Positions 15,769 to 25,561 of a stretch of DNA of 64,000 nt are shown piece after piece; within the stretch, counting starts at the first letter, position 1; every line of letters starts with the position of its first letter. This DNA comes from an uncultured Hyphomonas sp. GTDB lineage: Bacteria; Pseudomonadota; Alphaproteobacteria; Caulobacterales; Hyphomonadaceae. The notes beneath the pieces were generated by a model. That model did no database searches, was not told the DNA's origin, and was given only the letters and a program-made list of their open reading frames with translations. The position numbers were made by a program, and so were the translations under genes. The stretch is taken from positions 434,001 to 498,000 of the forward strand of contig NZ_OY781472.1 in the NCBI RefSeq assembly GCF_963677035.1. Direction: 5' to 3'.

Positions 15769-17361
15769 ATGAGCGATACTGTAGCGATCCTTGGAGACTT
15801 GGGGATTGAGCCAAAAACCGTCCGCAAAAACTGGAACGAAGCACGTCTCTACGAGACGTCTGTTGCAATGGGCGAAGCACGCGTCGCTGATGGCGGCCCT
15901 CTCGTGGTGGAAACCGGGCAGCACACCGGCCGGTCCGCCAAGGACAAGTTCACCGTCCGCGACGAAACAACTGAAGACACAGTATGGTGGGACAATAACG
16001 CCGCGATGACGCCGGCGCAGTTCGATGTCCTCTTTGAAGACTTCAAGGCCCACCTCGCCGACAAGGACGTGTTCGCCCAGGAATTGTTTGGCGGCGCCGA
16101 CCCGTCGCACCGCCTGCCGGTGACCGTGGTGACAGAGTATGCCTGGCACTCCCTGTTCATCCGCCACCTTCTGCGCATTCCGGAAGCTGGCGAATATGAG
16201 ACTTTCGATTCTCAGTTCACAATCATCAATTGTCCGAGCTTCCGTGCCGATCCGGCACGTCATGGCTGCCGGTCCGAAACCGTGATCGCCGTCAACTTTG
16301 CCAAGCGCATGGTCCTGATTGGCGGCACGTCTTACGCCGGTGAGACAAAGAAGTCCGTCTTCACCGCTCTCAACTATTACCTGCCGGCCAAGAAGGTCAT
16401 GCCGATGCACTGCTCGGTGAACACTTCGCCGGACGATGACGCGGCCATCTTCTTCGGCCTGTCGGGCACCGGCAAGACGACCCTGTCCGCCGATGCCAGC
16501 CGTATCCTGATCGGCGACGACGAGCATGGCTGGTCAGAGAATGGCCTCTTCAACTTTGAAGGCGGCTGCTACGCCAAGATGATCAAGCTGTCGGAAGAGG
16601 CAGAGCCGGAAATCTTTGCCACGACGAAACAGTGGGGCACCGTTCTTGAGAACGTTGTCATGGATTCAGAAACCCGCAAGCTGGACCTCGACGACGCAAC
16701 GCTCGCCGAGAACTCCCGCGGCGCCTACCCGATCTCGGCCATCCCGAACGCGTCCCTGTCGGGCCGTTGCGGCCAGCCGAAAAACCTCATCATGCTGACA
16801 GCTGATGCGTTCGGCGTCATGCCGCCGATCGCCAAGCTGACCCCGGCCCAGGCGATGTATCACTTCCTGTCCGGCTACACCGCCAAGGTCGCCGGCACCG
16901 AGAAAGGCATCACCGAACCGACGGCCACCTTCTCCACCTGCTTCGGCGGTCCGTTCATGCCGCGCCATCCGTCCGAATACGGAAACCTGCTGCGCGAACT
17001 GATCGGCAAGTATGACGTGAATTGCTGGCTGGTTTCCACCGGCTGGACGAGCGGCGCCTACGGCACCGGCCACCGCATGCCAATCAAGGCCACCCGCGCC
17101 CTGCTGAACGCGGCCCTCGACGGGTCGTTGAACGAAGTCGAGTTCCGCCAGGACGAAACCTTTGGCTTCCTGGTTCCGGTCTCCGTGCCGGGGGTCGATT
17201 CAAAGATCCTCGATCCGCGGTCGACCTGGGATGATGGCGCCGCCTATGACAAGCAGGCCGCGAAACTGGCCGACATGTTCGTCGAGAACTTTGCCAAGTT
17301 CGAGACCTATGTGGACGATGCCGTGAAGGCCGCTGCGCCGAAGGCAAAAGTCACGGTCTGA
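15769..17361 (+). CDS. pckA: Phosphoenolpyruvate carboxykinase (ATP)
   Basis: Cytosolic gluconeogenic enzyme, oxaloacetate + ATP to PEP + CO2 + ADP; 530 residues, the normal length. Signatures: the P-loop [13 protein letters not shown] (about 231-243), the metal/PEP site [16 protein letters not shown] just after it, [18 protein letters not shown], and [27 protein letters not shown] precedes the ATG by four bases. In several alphaproteobacteria pckA lies next to the ChvG/ChvI two-component genes; those are not here. The gene is monocistronic, with a 180-bp leader upstream (15589-15768, AT-rich, no clear operator seen) and a strong terminator behind. Confidence 0.97.
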   Translation: MSDTVAILGDLGIEPKTVRKNWNEARLYETSVAMGEARVADGGPLVVETGQHTGRSAKDKFTVRDETTEDTVWWDNNAAMTPAQFDVLFEDFKAHLADKDVFAQELFGGADPSHRLPVTVVTEYAWHSLFIRHLLRIPEAGEYETFDSQFTIINCPSFRADPARHGCRSETVIAVNFAKRMVLIGGTSYAGETKKSVFTALNYYLPAKKVMPMHCSVNTSPDDDAAIFFGLSGTGKTTLSADASRILIGDDEHGWSENGLFNFEGGCYAKMIKLSEEAEPEIFATTKQWGTVLENVVMDSETRKLDLDDATLAENSRGAYPISAIPNASLSGRCGQPKNLIMLTADAFGVMPPIAKLTPAQAMYHFLSGYTAKVAGTEKGITEPTATFSTCFGGPFMPRHPSEYGNLLRELIGKYDVNCWLVSTGWTSGAYGTGHRMPIKATRALLNAALDGSLNEVEFRQDETFGFLVPVSVPGVDSKILDPRSTWDDGAAYDKQAAKLADMFVENFAKFETYVDDAVKAAAPKAKVTV

Positions 17362-17382
17362 AGCTGACCAACTTCATCAGAT

Positions 17383-17416
17383 AAAAGCGCCGCCTGCCCC
17401 CAGGCGGCGCTTTTTT
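17383..17416 (+). terminator. Rho-independent terminator of pckA
   Basis: GCGCCGCCTG (17387-17396) pairs perfectly with CAGGCGGCGC (17401-17410) around a CCCC loop, and AAAA/TTTTTT flank the stem. It works in both orientations on paper. Confidence 0.95.
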
Positions 17417-17571
17417 GCATTCCTGTCCCCCATTTACACCTCTTGCCCACGTTACCGGGGTAAAATTTGCCGTGATTTCCTGCCGTTTACGCGAACGTAA
17501 GGGCTGGTGTTCGGCGAATTGGCCCTTTAGGGTCCGGCGCAACAATCATCGCAATCCTTGGAGGGAATTCC

Positions 17572-18780
17572 ATGCGTGAAGCCGTTATCGTTTCGTACGC
17601 CCGTACGGGCATGGCAAAAGCCAACCGCGGGAGTCTGAACGACACCCACGGGATCACCATGGCGGGTCACGCCATCAAGGGCGCCATTGACCGCGCCGGC
17701 ATCGAAGCAGGCCTGATCGAGGACGTGTTCCTCGGCACGGCGCAACCCGAAGGCGCCACGGGTCACAACGTCGCCCGCAACGCTGCCCTCTGGGCCGGCT
17801 GCCCGTCGACCACGTCCGGCGCCACGGTCAACCGTTTCTGCTCTTCCGGCCTGCAAGCCATCGCCATGGCGGCGCATTCGGTCATCAATGAAGGCTCACC
17901 GGCAGCGGTCGGCGGCGGCGTCGAGTCGCTCTCGCTCGTTTCCCGCTCGGGCCACATGAACACCTTCCGCTACACGGAAGAGGAACTCATGAAAAAATGG
18001 CCGGCGATCTGGATGACCATGATCGAAACTGCCGAAATCGTCGCCGACCGTTATGGCGTCAGCCGCGAAGACCAGGACCGTTACTCTGCGGAATCCCAGA
18101 AGCGCACCGCCGCCTTCCAGGAATCCGGCAAGATGGCCGAAGAGATCGTGCCGCTGAATACCCGCATGAAAATGGTCAACAAGGAAACCGGCGAAGAATC
18201 CTACCAGGACGTCGTCTGCGACAGGGACGAGTGCAACCGCCCCGGCACGACCTACGAAACCCTCGCTGGCCTGAAGCCGGTCTTCTCGGGCGGCATGGTC
18301 GTCAAGGAAGGCAAGTACGTCACCGCTGGTAACGCATCGCAACTGTCCGATGGTTCGGCCGCCGTGGTTGTCATGGAAGCTGCCGAAGCTGCCAAGCGCG
18401 GCCTGACCCCGATGGGCCGTTTCGTCGGCTTCAACGTCGCCGGTTGCGATCCGGACGAAATGGGCATCGGCCCGGTCTTCGCTGTGCCGCGCCTGCTGGA
18501 GCGCCACGGCCTGACCGTTGATGACATCGACCTGTGGGAGCTGAACGAAGCCTTCGCATCGCAGTGCCTCTACAGCCGCGACCGTCTGGGCATCGACCCG
18601 GAGAAGTACAATGTGAATGGCGGCTCGATCTCCATCGGCCACCCGTTCGGCATGACCGGCGCACGCTGCACCGGCTCCCTGCTGATGGAAGGCAAGCGCC
18701 GCGGCGCCAAATGGGGCGTTGTCACCATGTGTATCGGTGGCGGCATGGGCGGCGCCGGCCTGTTCGAGATCTACAGCTAA
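17572..18780 (+). CDS. Acetyl-CoA C-acyltransferase (thiolase)
   Basis: A 402-residue thiolase of fatty-acid beta-oxidation or acetoacetyl-CoA metabolism. The nucleophile is C90 in NRFCSSGLQ, the catalytic His is H357 in GGSISIGHPFGMTGAR, and the acid/base Cys is C387 in TMCIGGGMGGAG. NEAF (LWELNEAFASQ) is also present. The overall form, with GHNVARNAALWAGCP, is nearer to FadA-like 3-ketoacyl-CoA thiolases than to PhaA. TTGGAGG lies upstream of the ATG. No partner FadB-type gene is adjacent; the gene is monocistronic with its own terminator. Confidence 0.93.
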   Translation: MREAVIVSYARTGMAKANRGSLNDTHGITMAGHAIKGAIDRAGIEAGLIEDVFLGTAQPEGATGHNVARNAALWAGCPSTTSGATVNRFCSSGLQAIAMAAHSVINEGSPAAVGGGVESLSLVSRSGHMNTFRYTEEELMKKWPAIWMTMIETAEIVADRYGVSREDQDRYSAESQKRTAAFQESGKMAEEIVPLNTRMKMVNKETGEESYQDVVCDRDECNRPGTTYETLAGLKPVFSGGMVVKEGKYVTAGNASQLSDGSAAVVVMEAAEAAKRGLTPMGRFVGFNVAGCDPDEMGIGPVFAVPRLLERHGLTVDDIDLWELNEAFASQCLYSRDRLGIDPEKYNVNGGSISIGHPFGMTGARCTGSLLMEGKRRGAKWGVVTMCIGGGMGGAGLFEIYS

Positions 18781-18801
18781 AGCGTCTCGGCACCTGTTAC
18801 C

Positions 18802-18831
18802 AAAGGCCCCGGCAATCGCCGGGGCCTTTTT
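18802..18831 (+). terminator. Rho-independent terminator of the thiolase gene
   Basis: AAAGGCCCCGGC pairs with GCCGGGGCCTTT around an AATC loop and runs into TTTTT. Confidence 0.93.
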
Positions 18832-18844
18832 CGTTGTGACGAGG

Positions 18845-18888
18845 CTGTAACAAGAGTGTCATCAAACTTGAGTTTGACTGTCACAAAT
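18845..18888 (+). promoter_or_regulatory. Pho-box-like array upstream of the OprP-type porin
   Basis: Four consecutive 11-bp units: CTGTAACAAGA, GTGTCATCAAA, CTTGAGTTTGA and CTGTCACAAAT. The PhoB half-site consensus is CTGTCAT plus four AT-rich bases in 11-bp direct repeats. Units 2 and 4 match best (six of the seven core bases each), unit 1 partly and unit 3 poorly. The array ends 46 bases before the porin start. Phosphate-selective porins are known PhoB targets. Confidence 0.65.
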
Positions 18889-18934
18889 TTTCTATATCTC
18901 CCGCAAAGTTTTGTAGGTCGCGGAGATATTCCCA

Positions 18935-20104
18935 GTGATTCCCCAAGTCTTCGCCCGTATCTGCACGACCTCTCTTCTGGCGCTGGCATCCACGGCCTCT
19001 CCGGCGCTTGCAGAGGGCTGGACATCTGAGCTCTTCGGGCGACTACAGTATGACTATACCAGATCAAGCGGTGACGATTCCGGCTTTGATCTAGACCGCG
19101 GCGAACTTCGAACCGGCCGCATCGGACTAAGCGCCAAACACGGCGGCACAAAGCTGAAGACGGAACTGGCCCTCAACAATGATGGCCATGCCGAACTGAC
19201 CGACGCCTATGTCAAGCAGACGCTGGGCAGGTCTGGCTGGGATGTGCGGGCCGGGCAGTTCAAGACGCAGAACTCCCTGGACGAGCAAACCTCCGGTCGC
19301 TTCCTCGTCTTTTACGAGCGGGCCGCCTTCACCGATGCGTTCGGGTTCGACCGCCGCGTGGGCGTGCAGCTGGAAAACCGCGGACAGCGCCATTCGGTCT
19401 ATGCCGGTGTGTTTGCGGAAAATGCCAATGATACGCCCTTCGCGGGCGGTCATGCGGCGGCGGTCCGGTATGTGTTCACTCCCGTCCGGACCAGCTCCCG
19501 TCTTCTGCATTTCGGTATGTCGCTACGCTGGCGCGAAGCGGGGGACGCGGACTTCCGGTACCGGCAACGGCCTGTCTCCCACGAAGCGGGCGCAATCCTT
19601 GCGACGCCAAAATTTGCCAGCGATGACCTGTTCGCCGGCGTCGAAGCGGCCTGGATCGACGGGCCCATCTGGCTGGCGGGTGAATATGGCGAGCTGCATG
19701 CAAACCGGAAGGCGGGACCGGATGCGGCTTATGCCGGGGGGTACACTGAAGCCGGCTATGTGTTCGGCGGCCGCCGGACCTATGATCATGACAAGTTCCG
19801 CCGTCCGGAAGTCGACCGGCCCGTCACGGAAGGCGGCCCCGGCGCACTGATCCTGGCCGCACGGGCAGACTGGCTGGACCTTTCGGACAGGGCCGCAGAT
19901 GGCGGACAGCTGACCACATTCACAATCGCGGCGGACTGGTTTGCGACATCTCACGCCCACGCAGGCATAAACCTGTACCGGGCCGAGGCGGATCTGGGAT
20001 CGACCTCTTCCGGGCTCGCTCCGGCCTTCGCGGCCTACCGGCTGGCAGGCGGAATGTCTGAAGATGTCACCGGTGGCAGCCTACGGGTTCAGTTCGATTT
20101 CTGA
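18935..20104 (+). CDS. OprP/OprO-type (phosphate-selective) porin
   Basis: Outer-membrane porin of 389 residues. It starts at GTG 18935, with GGAG nine bases upstream. The signal peptide ends at PALAEG, and the mature chain consists of alternating amphipathic beta strands ending in the C-terminal aromatic signature LRVQFDF. Porin_O_P features are visible: LFGRLQYDY, IGLSAKHGGTKLKTELAL, DAYVKQTLGRSGWDVRAGQFKTQNSLDEQTS (read as separate strands) and YGELHANRK. Members include the phosphate porin OprP and the polyphosphate porin OprO. The Pho-box-like array in front supports phosphate control, but the substrate itself is inferred. Confidence 0.85.
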   Translation: MIPQVFARICTTSLLALASTASPALAEGWTSELFGRLQYDYTRSSGDDSGFDLDRGELRTGRIGLSAKHGGTKLKTELALNNDGHAELTDAYVKQTLGRSGWDVRAGQFKTQNSLDEQTSGRFLVFYERAAFTDAFGFDRRVGVQLENRGQRHSVYAGVFAENANDTPFAGGHAAAVRYVFTPVRTSSRLLHFGMSLRWREAGDADFRYRQRPVSHEAGAILATPKFASDDLFAGVEAAWIDGPIWLAGEYGELHANRKAGPDAAYAGGYTEAGYVFGGRRTYDHDKFRRPEVDRPVTEGGPGALILAARADWLDLSDRAADGGQLTTFTIAADWFATSHAHAGINLYRAEADLGSTSSGLAPAFAAYRLAGGMSEDVTGGSLRVQFDF

Positions 20105-20141
20105 GCCTGCGGTCTGCAGTGCCTGTTGTTCGTCTCACCGG

Positions 20142-21314
20142 TCACCTTGATTCCGGCAACGCGGTTTCACCGGCATGCGAGCGGCGGAGTCGTATGCGGC
20201 CTCCAATCAACCGCCCCTTCTTCGCCGACAGTCCGGCGGGTGGCGGCAATGGACCCTGAACCTCCTGCTTCATCAGCTTGCTTCTCAACCAACGCCGCGC
20301 GGGCGGATCGATGAAACGTGTGACCAGCGCAGCCACCACGGATGTGATCACCACGAGAATCAGAAGCCCGATCCAGTTCGGGAAATCTTCCAGGCCGAAT
20401 TTCGCCGATACCAGCTCCAGTCCCATCCATATGGGCATATGGAACAGGTAAACGCCATAAGACAGGAATCCGCCGATGAAACAGATCCGCGCTGACACCC
20501 CTTGAACGGGTGATCTGGCAAAGAGGATCAACAGGCAGGGCATCAGGACGAGCACACCGAAGAGCGAATAAATATAATGCGTTATTTCATTCGTCGGCAC
20601 GGCAACGCAGCCCAACGCGAAAACAACCCCCAACCAGGCAGGCATGCGGATGAGTTTACCCGCTTCGTACCAGCGATGGACCAGGACACCGCCGAAAAAC
20701 CCATAGATCACAAGCCAGGTATCGTAAAAGACCCCCTGCCAATTCCAAGACGAAGGTGCCATCTGATTGGTGCAGATGAGGCCAATCGTAGCGACCCCGA
20801 TGATGGCATACAGCACGCGATTGGTCAGAAAACGATGCATGCAGGCATACAGAACCGACGCCACGAACTCAAAAAAGAGCGACCATGCCGGGCGATTGAA
20901 CGGATAGAGGGCGCCCCCGTAAACGGGCGGCGCGGGCAACATGAACACATTGAAGCCCGCCGCGATGGCAACAGCCGACCAGCTGCTTGGGTCCCACCCT
21001 CTCCAAAGGGTGTAGATTGAATAGAGCAGCCCCATAGCCAGTCCGACCAGGTAAAGCGGGTACAGGCGTATGAAGCGGCGCTTCGTGAATTGCCACGCCG
21101 TCAGGCCGTTGCTCAGACGGTCGCCATAAGCGTGCGCCATGACAAACCCGCTGAGCAGGAAAAAGAAGCACATACCGAACAGTCGCGTCGGAAACAGCCC
21201 TGAGACGGGATTATCCGGAACATGTTCCAAAATGACCATAAAAGCGCAAAGGCCCCGCAGCCCGTCCAGGAACAGGAAGCGGCTCTGCGCCTGCGGTTGT
21301 TGCGATTTGGCCAT
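20142..21314 (-). CDS. Acyltransferase family 3 membrane protein (OafA/YrhL type)
   Basis: A 390-residue polytopic inner-membrane acyltransferase. It opens with the family's RFLFLDGLRGLCAFMVILEHV (R/K-x-LDGLRGxAAxxVxxxH), followed by FFFLLSGFVMAHAYG and FTKRRFIRLYPLYLVGL (the RRxxRLxPxY motif). About ten hydrophobic segments follow. Such enzymes O-acylate surface polysaccharides, peptidoglycan or small molecules; the acceptor is unknown. The C-terminal 45 residues are basic and cytoplasmic. GAGG precedes the ATG. It stands alone, convergent with the porin gene (37 bp apart) and divergent from the TlpA-like gene. Confidence 0.88.
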   Translation of the reverse strand: MAKSQQPQAQSRFLFLDGLRGLCAFMVILEHVPDNPVSGLFPTRLFGMCFFFLLSGFVMAHAYGDRLSNGLTAWQFTKRRFIRLYPLYLVGLAMGLLYSIYTLWRGWDPSSWSAVAIAAGFNVFMLPAPPVYGGALYPFNRPAWSLFFEFVASVLYACMHRFLTNRVLYAIIGVATIGLICTNQMAPSSWNWQGVFYDTWLVIYGFFGGVLVHRWYEAGKLIRMPAWLGVVFALGCVAVPTNEITHYIYSLFGVLVLMPCLLILFARSPVQGVSARICFIGGFLSYGVYLFHMPIWMGLELVSAKFGLEDFPNWIGLLILVVITSVVAALVTRFIDPPARRWLRSKLMKQEVQGPLPPPAGLSAKKGRLIGGRIRLRRSHAGETALPESR

Positions 21315-21500
21315 ATTCTACCTCGTGCTTGTGCCGACAGACGCACGATTTATGCCAGACTGGCAGTTCCTCTTCCCCACCAGAAATGCACCCGCGATTC
21401 CGTATTCCGGATTGTTGATAGAAAGGCTCATTGGTCAACTTAGTTCAGGAGAAACAGGATCGCTGTTAGGCAGATCTGAATGCTTACAGGAGTTTCGCGA

Positions 21501-22217
21501 ATGATCCGTTCCCTTGTCGCAAGTTGCGCCCTGACCGCGATGGCCTGCGCCTGCAGCCCTGCTCCGGCTCAAAAAGATGCGCCTGATTCTCCTGCCGCCG
21601 AAACCGCGGCTGCGCCTGCTGCGGAAGAAACAATCCTACCGGCAGATGCGACCGGCTTTATCACGGCGACCCCCCTTCCTCTGGCGGAAGACGGCAGTGT
21701 GCGCCGCGATGATTATGGCCGTCCCTATGAATATGCCTTCCTGGGCAAGAAGCTGCCGCACTTCACCGGCACGATGCTGGACGGGTCGACCTTCGATTCC
21801 GACGACCTGACGCAATGGACCGTGATTGATGTCTGGGGCCTTTGGTGCAGCGACTGCCAGGCCGACGCGCCTTATGCGGCCGCCCTCTCGACCGCCATCA
21901 ACCAGGATCCGGACCTCGACTTCCTGTCCATCCATGTGCCCGCCAGCGCGGCGCGGGCGACCCCGGAAGAGATGTATAAAAAGTACGGCTCGGTCGACGC
22001 CTATTTCGCCGAGAAAGGCTATTCCTATCCGGTGGTGATCGACTCTGACGCAAGCCTGCGCGACACGCTCAGGATCGACTGGACCCCCTCTTACCTGCTC
22101 GTCTCGCCGGACGGTGTGGTGAAGGGCTATCGCAGCGAATTTTCCGCCGCCAAGGGCGAACCGGTCAAGGATTTCCTGAAAGACGTCGCCCGCGTGAAGG
22201 CGGAGCAGCAGCAATAG
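21501..22217 (+). CDS. TlpA/ResA-like thioredoxin-fold lipoprotein
   Basis: A 238-residue exported protein. ATG 21501 is chosen since ACAGGAG stands eight bases before it. The N-terminus is a short hydrophobic signal ending at a Cys-rich TAMACACSP, so it is probably lipid-anchored. A Pro/Ala/Glu-rich linker leads to a thioredoxin fold: strand-turn YAFLGKKLPHFTGTMLDG, active site VWGLWCSDCQAD (C116-xx-C119), LDFLSIHV and the cis-Pro loop DWTPSYLLVSPDG. Such proteins act as periplasmic disulfide reductases, often in cytochrome c maturation. No Ccm genes are near, so its substrate is unknown. Confidence 0.82.
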   Translation: MIRSLVASCALTAMACACSPAPAQKDAPDSPAAETAAAPAAEETILPADATGFITATPLPLAEDGSVRRDDYGRPYEYAFLGKKLPHFTGTMLDGSTFDSDDLTQWTVIDVWGLWCSDCQADAPYAAALSTAINQDPDLDFLSIHVPASAARATPEEMYKKYGSVDAYFAEKGYSYPVVIDSDASLRDTLRIDWTPSYLLVSPDGVVKGYRSEFSAAKGEPVKDFLKDVARVKAEQQQ

Positions 22218-22408
22218 CGTTCAGCGCCGGCCCCGGCTGGCCCGGAAAGACACAACCTGGCGTCGCACCTGCCCCGTTCCGGCACCACTTGCCAGCGCAG
22301 CCAACAAAGGTTCAGTTTCCTGGCCCGAATCCTGATGCAGCATTTGAACATTCGGCCTGCACGGGCTAACTGATAGATGCCGGACAGGGAAACGGGAGAC
22401 TCCCCGGA

Positions 22409-23818
22409 ATGCTGCATCCTTCGACTAAACGCCTCATCGACAAGCTGGATGAGATGACCCGCAAACAGCGGGTCGGCTGGGAAGAAAGCGACAATGGCGC
22501 GATCAAGCACGATACCGAAGGGTATCGGGTGACGCTGACGGCCGCGCCGCACTCCCTGCTGCTGACAGACACGCTGGGCCGCGAAATAGAGACTTGCTCG
22601 CCTGAGGATTTCGCGGGCGAAACCGATGCGAACGGACAGCCCTACGCAGACTTCATCGAGGCGCTGTACCGGGAAGCGCACCGCCATGCGCGCGGCGCCG
22701 AAAAGGCGATCTCTGCCCTCCTCAGCAGCCTCGACGAGGCAGACTCGGAAGACGTTGCCGAGGCCGACATGGCGCCGCCCCTGGCCGAGCCGGAAAGCTT
22801 CGAGCATGCCGAGGATGAGGGCGACGAGTCCTACCCGCTTGCCGACCATGAATTGCCTGAGCCGGAATATGAAGGCCAGGCCGACATGAAGGCTGCCATT
22901 GCCGCAATGGCTGACCAGATGAGCGCGGACCCGGCCCCAGAACCGGAACAGGAACCGGCGGTCGAACCGCCTGCCATGCCCGCCGTCTCCGCACCGCAGG
23001 CAGACGCACCGGCCCCAGGACCTGAGCCTGAACCTGAGCCCATCCCGGAACCGGAGCCCTACGCCCCCTTCGCAGGGTCAGCGGATACGGCGCGCCCCTA
23101 TGCGGTTGCCGCGGAATTCGCCGCCCCCGCCGCTTCGGATCCGGCACCGTTTGCCGAGGCACCCGCGGCAGATCCCGAACCTGCCAGCGAAACACCAGCG
23201 GCTGCCGAGCCGGAGGATGAGCCGGCCTCGCGGCCTGTGCCGGTATTCGGCTCCGCCCTGTTCGGCAACGGCCCAAATGATCTCACCCCGTACCGGGAAG
23301 TGGATGCCGAAACCGCGCCAGAGACTGTACCTGAAGCCATTTCGGACCCTGCCCCGGAACCAGCCCCTGCCCCCGAACCGGAGCAAGAGCCCGGGCCCGG
23401 ACAGCCGGAGCCAGTCAGTTTCAGCCTGTCAGGCATCACATCAGGCTTTGGCCTCGGATCAACGCACTCCGCCCACCGCGTCGAGCCGGACGCGCCGTCC
23501 GATGATGCCGGAGCGGCCCCGCACGGTCTGATCGATGGCACGCTGGACCTGCCGGATACGCTGCCGGAAGACGCGCCTGCGCCGACGGTCGAGTGGCGGA
23601 TGGAGCAGGATGAGGAGTTCGATTTCACCGAAGAGGACCTGATGCCGGGCGTGCCAGCTGAGCCCCTGCCCGCCGTCACGGATGCTGCGCCTGAAACGGA
23701 TCAAGCGGACACACGTGAACCGGAATCAGGGGCCGAAAAGCCCGGGGCGGCGCCCAGTCCGGACGCCGGTTCCGGGCAACCCGCGCGGCCTGCCCGGCGG
23801 TTCAATCCCTGGAATTGA
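22409..23818 (+). CDS. Hypothetical acidic Pro/Ala/Glu-rich protein
   Basis: A 469-residue protein I do not recognise. Residues 1-100 look folded: MLHPSTKRLIDKLDEMTRKQ, then a beta-rich stretch (DTEGYRVTLTAAPHSLLLTDTLG) and a helical part with RHARGAEKAISALLSSLDEAD. The remaining 370 residues are low complexity, dominated by Pro, Ala, Glu and Asp with many EPEPxP and PAPEPE runs, interrupted by short hydrophobic patches such as SALFGNGPNDLTPY, FSLSGITSGFG and PARRFNPWN at the very C-terminus. There is no signal peptide or membrane helix. The low-complexity region may be a disordered spacer or scaffold. GGGAG precedes the ATG. Confidence 0.65.
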   Translation: MLHPSTKRLIDKLDEMTRKQRVGWEESDNGAIKHDTEGYRVTLTAAPHSLLLTDTLGREIETCSPEDFAGETDANGQPYADFIEALYREAHRHARGAEKAISALLSSLDEADSEDVAEADMAPPLAEPESFEHAEDEGDESYPLADHELPEPEYEGQADMKAAIAAMADQMSADPAPEPEQEPAVEPPAMPAVSAPQADAPAPGPEPEPEPIPEPEPYAPFAGSADTARPYAVAAEFAAPAASDPAPFAEAPAADPEPASETPAAAEPEDEPASRPVPVFGSALFGNGPNDLTPYREVDAETAPETVPEAISDPAPEPAPAPEPEQEPGPGQPEPVSFSLSGITSGFGLGSTHSAHRVEPDAPSDDAGAAPHGLIDGTLDLPDTLPEDAPAPTVEWRMEQDEEFDFTEEDLMPGVPAEPLPAVTDAAPETDQADTREPESGAEKPGAAPSPDAGSGQPARPARRFNPWN

Positions 23819-23830
23819 CCCTCTGTCTGA

Positions 23831-25285
23831 TCAGCCGCGCCAGAAGCGGCGGGTCAGCACCACGAAGACGACCACGAATTCCAGCCGCCCCAGCAGCATG
23901 TTGATCGTGCAGACCCAGGTGGCAAAGTCCGAGAAGCTCTGAAACGTGCTCGACGGCCCGTTGATCGGGCCAAGCCCCGGGCCGACATTGGACAACGTGG
24001 TTGCCGCACCCGAAATGGCGGTGACCGGGTCAATCCCGTCGAGGCCCAGAAGCGCGGCCGAGATCAGGAAGGTCGCGAAATACAGGAACATGAAGACCAT
24101 GACGGACTGAAGCGTGTCTTCATCGACATTCTTGCCGCCATACTTGATTGGCGCGCGGCGGTGCGGCTGCACCATACGGCGCGAATAGGCGATCAGCGCC
24201 TTGCTGGCGATTTCGAGGCGGAAGATTTTCAGGCCACAGGCCGCTGACCCCGCACACCCGCCGACAAAGGTAATGCCGAGAATCAGCGCCTGAACCGGGA
24301 CGCCCCAGGTGTCATAGGGCGCAGTGGCAAAGCCGGTGCCCGTCATCACCGCCACAGTGTTGAAAATCGTGAGCTTCAGCCCGCCCAGCACGCCCTCATC
24401 CAACAGGCCCGGCGTGTTGGCGAAATAGAGGATCGAGATCAAAGCCGAGAAAAGAATCGCCAGCGCGAAGTAAAGGCGCGGCTGCGGATCGTGCACGAAC
24501 TGCATCACCCGGCCCTGCAACACCAGCATCGCCATCAGGCTGAACGGCAGGCCTGCGATCAGCATGAACACGATCGCCGCCCAGGGCGCCGGCGTGTCGC
24601 TATAATATCCGAAAGAGGCATCGTGCGTGGAAAACCCGCCCGCCGACATGGTCGCCATGGCGTGGCAGATCGCGTCGAACCACGTCATGCCGCAGAGATA
24701 ATAAACCAGCGCACAGGCGACCGAGACGATCAGATAGGTCAGGCCCAGATAGGTCGCGATGTCGGTCACGCGCGGCAGGAACTTGCCGGAACGGTCAGAA
24801 TTCTCCAGCTGGAACAGCTGCATCCCGCCGACGCGCAGCAGCGGCAGGATGGCGATCGCGGTCACGATAATGCCGATCCCGCCAAACCAGTGAATGATGG
24901 CACGCCAGAGCAGCAACCCGCGCGGCAGGGAATCCAGCCCGGTCAGGACGGTGGATCCGGTGGTCGTCAGGCCTGAGACGCTCTCGAACACGGCATCGGT
25001 GAAGCTCATCCCCGACGCGATGAACGGGATGGCGGCCACAAGCGGCAGGATGGTCCAGACCATCACGGTCAGCAGGAAGCCCTCGCGCTGGCCGGTGCGC
25101 GCGACCTCTCCCCGGGCCAGCACCCACAGGCACGTGCCGATGAACACCGCGCCGAAGGACGATACCGCGAACACATGCGCTTCCGGACGCTTGTCCGCCC
25201 AGTCAATCAGCGCGCACGGCAGCATGGCCACGCCCAGGAGCACGGTCATAATGCCGATGGCAAGGAGTAGCGGGCGCAGCTGCAT
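23831..25285 (-). CDS. trkH: TrkH family potassium uptake protein
   Basis: A 484-residue inner-membrane K+ translocating subunit of the Trk system. Four membrane-pore-membrane repeats are visible. Selectivity-filter type turns include SGLTTTGSTVL (first pore loop, TTTGS), ATMSAGGFSTHD, AVMTGTGFATAPY and ATTLSNVGPGLG. KIFRLEIASKALIAYSRRMVQPHRR is the basic cytoplasmic loop. TrkH normally needs the NAD-binding regulator TrkA, which is not within this window. It is convergent with the acidic protein gene (12 bp apart). Confidence 0.93.
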   Translation of the reverse strand: MQLRPLLLAIGIMTVLLGVAMLPCALIDWADKRPEAHVFAVSSFGAVFIGTCLWVLARGEVARTGQREGFLLTVMVWTILPLVAAIPFIASGMSFTDAVFESVSGLTTTGSTVLTGLDSLPRGLLLWRAIIHWFGGIGIIVTAIAILPLLRVGGMQLFQLENSDRSGKFLPRVTDIATYLGLTYLIVSVACALVYYLCGMTWFDAICHAMATMSAGGFSTHDASFGYYSDTPAPWAAIVFMLIAGLPFSLMAMLVLQGRVMQFVHDPQPRLYFALAILFSALISILYFANTPGLLDEGVLGGLKLTIFNTVAVMTGTGFATAPYDTWGVPVQALILGITFVGGCAGSAACGLKIFRLEIASKALIAYSRRMVQPHRRAPIKYGGKNVDEDTLQSVMVFMFLYFATFLISAALLGLDGIDPVTAISGAATTLSNVGPGLGPINGPSSTFQSFSDFATWVCTINMLLGRLEFVVVFVVLTRRFWRG

Positions 25286-25561
25286 GTCAGGCGGTAACCA
25301 TACCCGGGAAAAGCTGAGAAGACGTCAACACGGGCCCCCGGCCGGTTCCGGACAAGCTGTCTGAGGCGTTATCGCCAGAATTGAGCGGGTCATCAGCCAT
25401 ATGTCCGTTCAGCGGTCAAATCTTACGGTGCCTGCATTCACTGCGCCAGTGCGGACTGCATCGGCCCTTTGGAACAGAGACAGCGATTGACCGAGGGGAA
25501 GGCGATCTCTAAAGCCGGGCCAATTCGTTACATTTGTATCCAATTACAGGCCCTGAACCTC

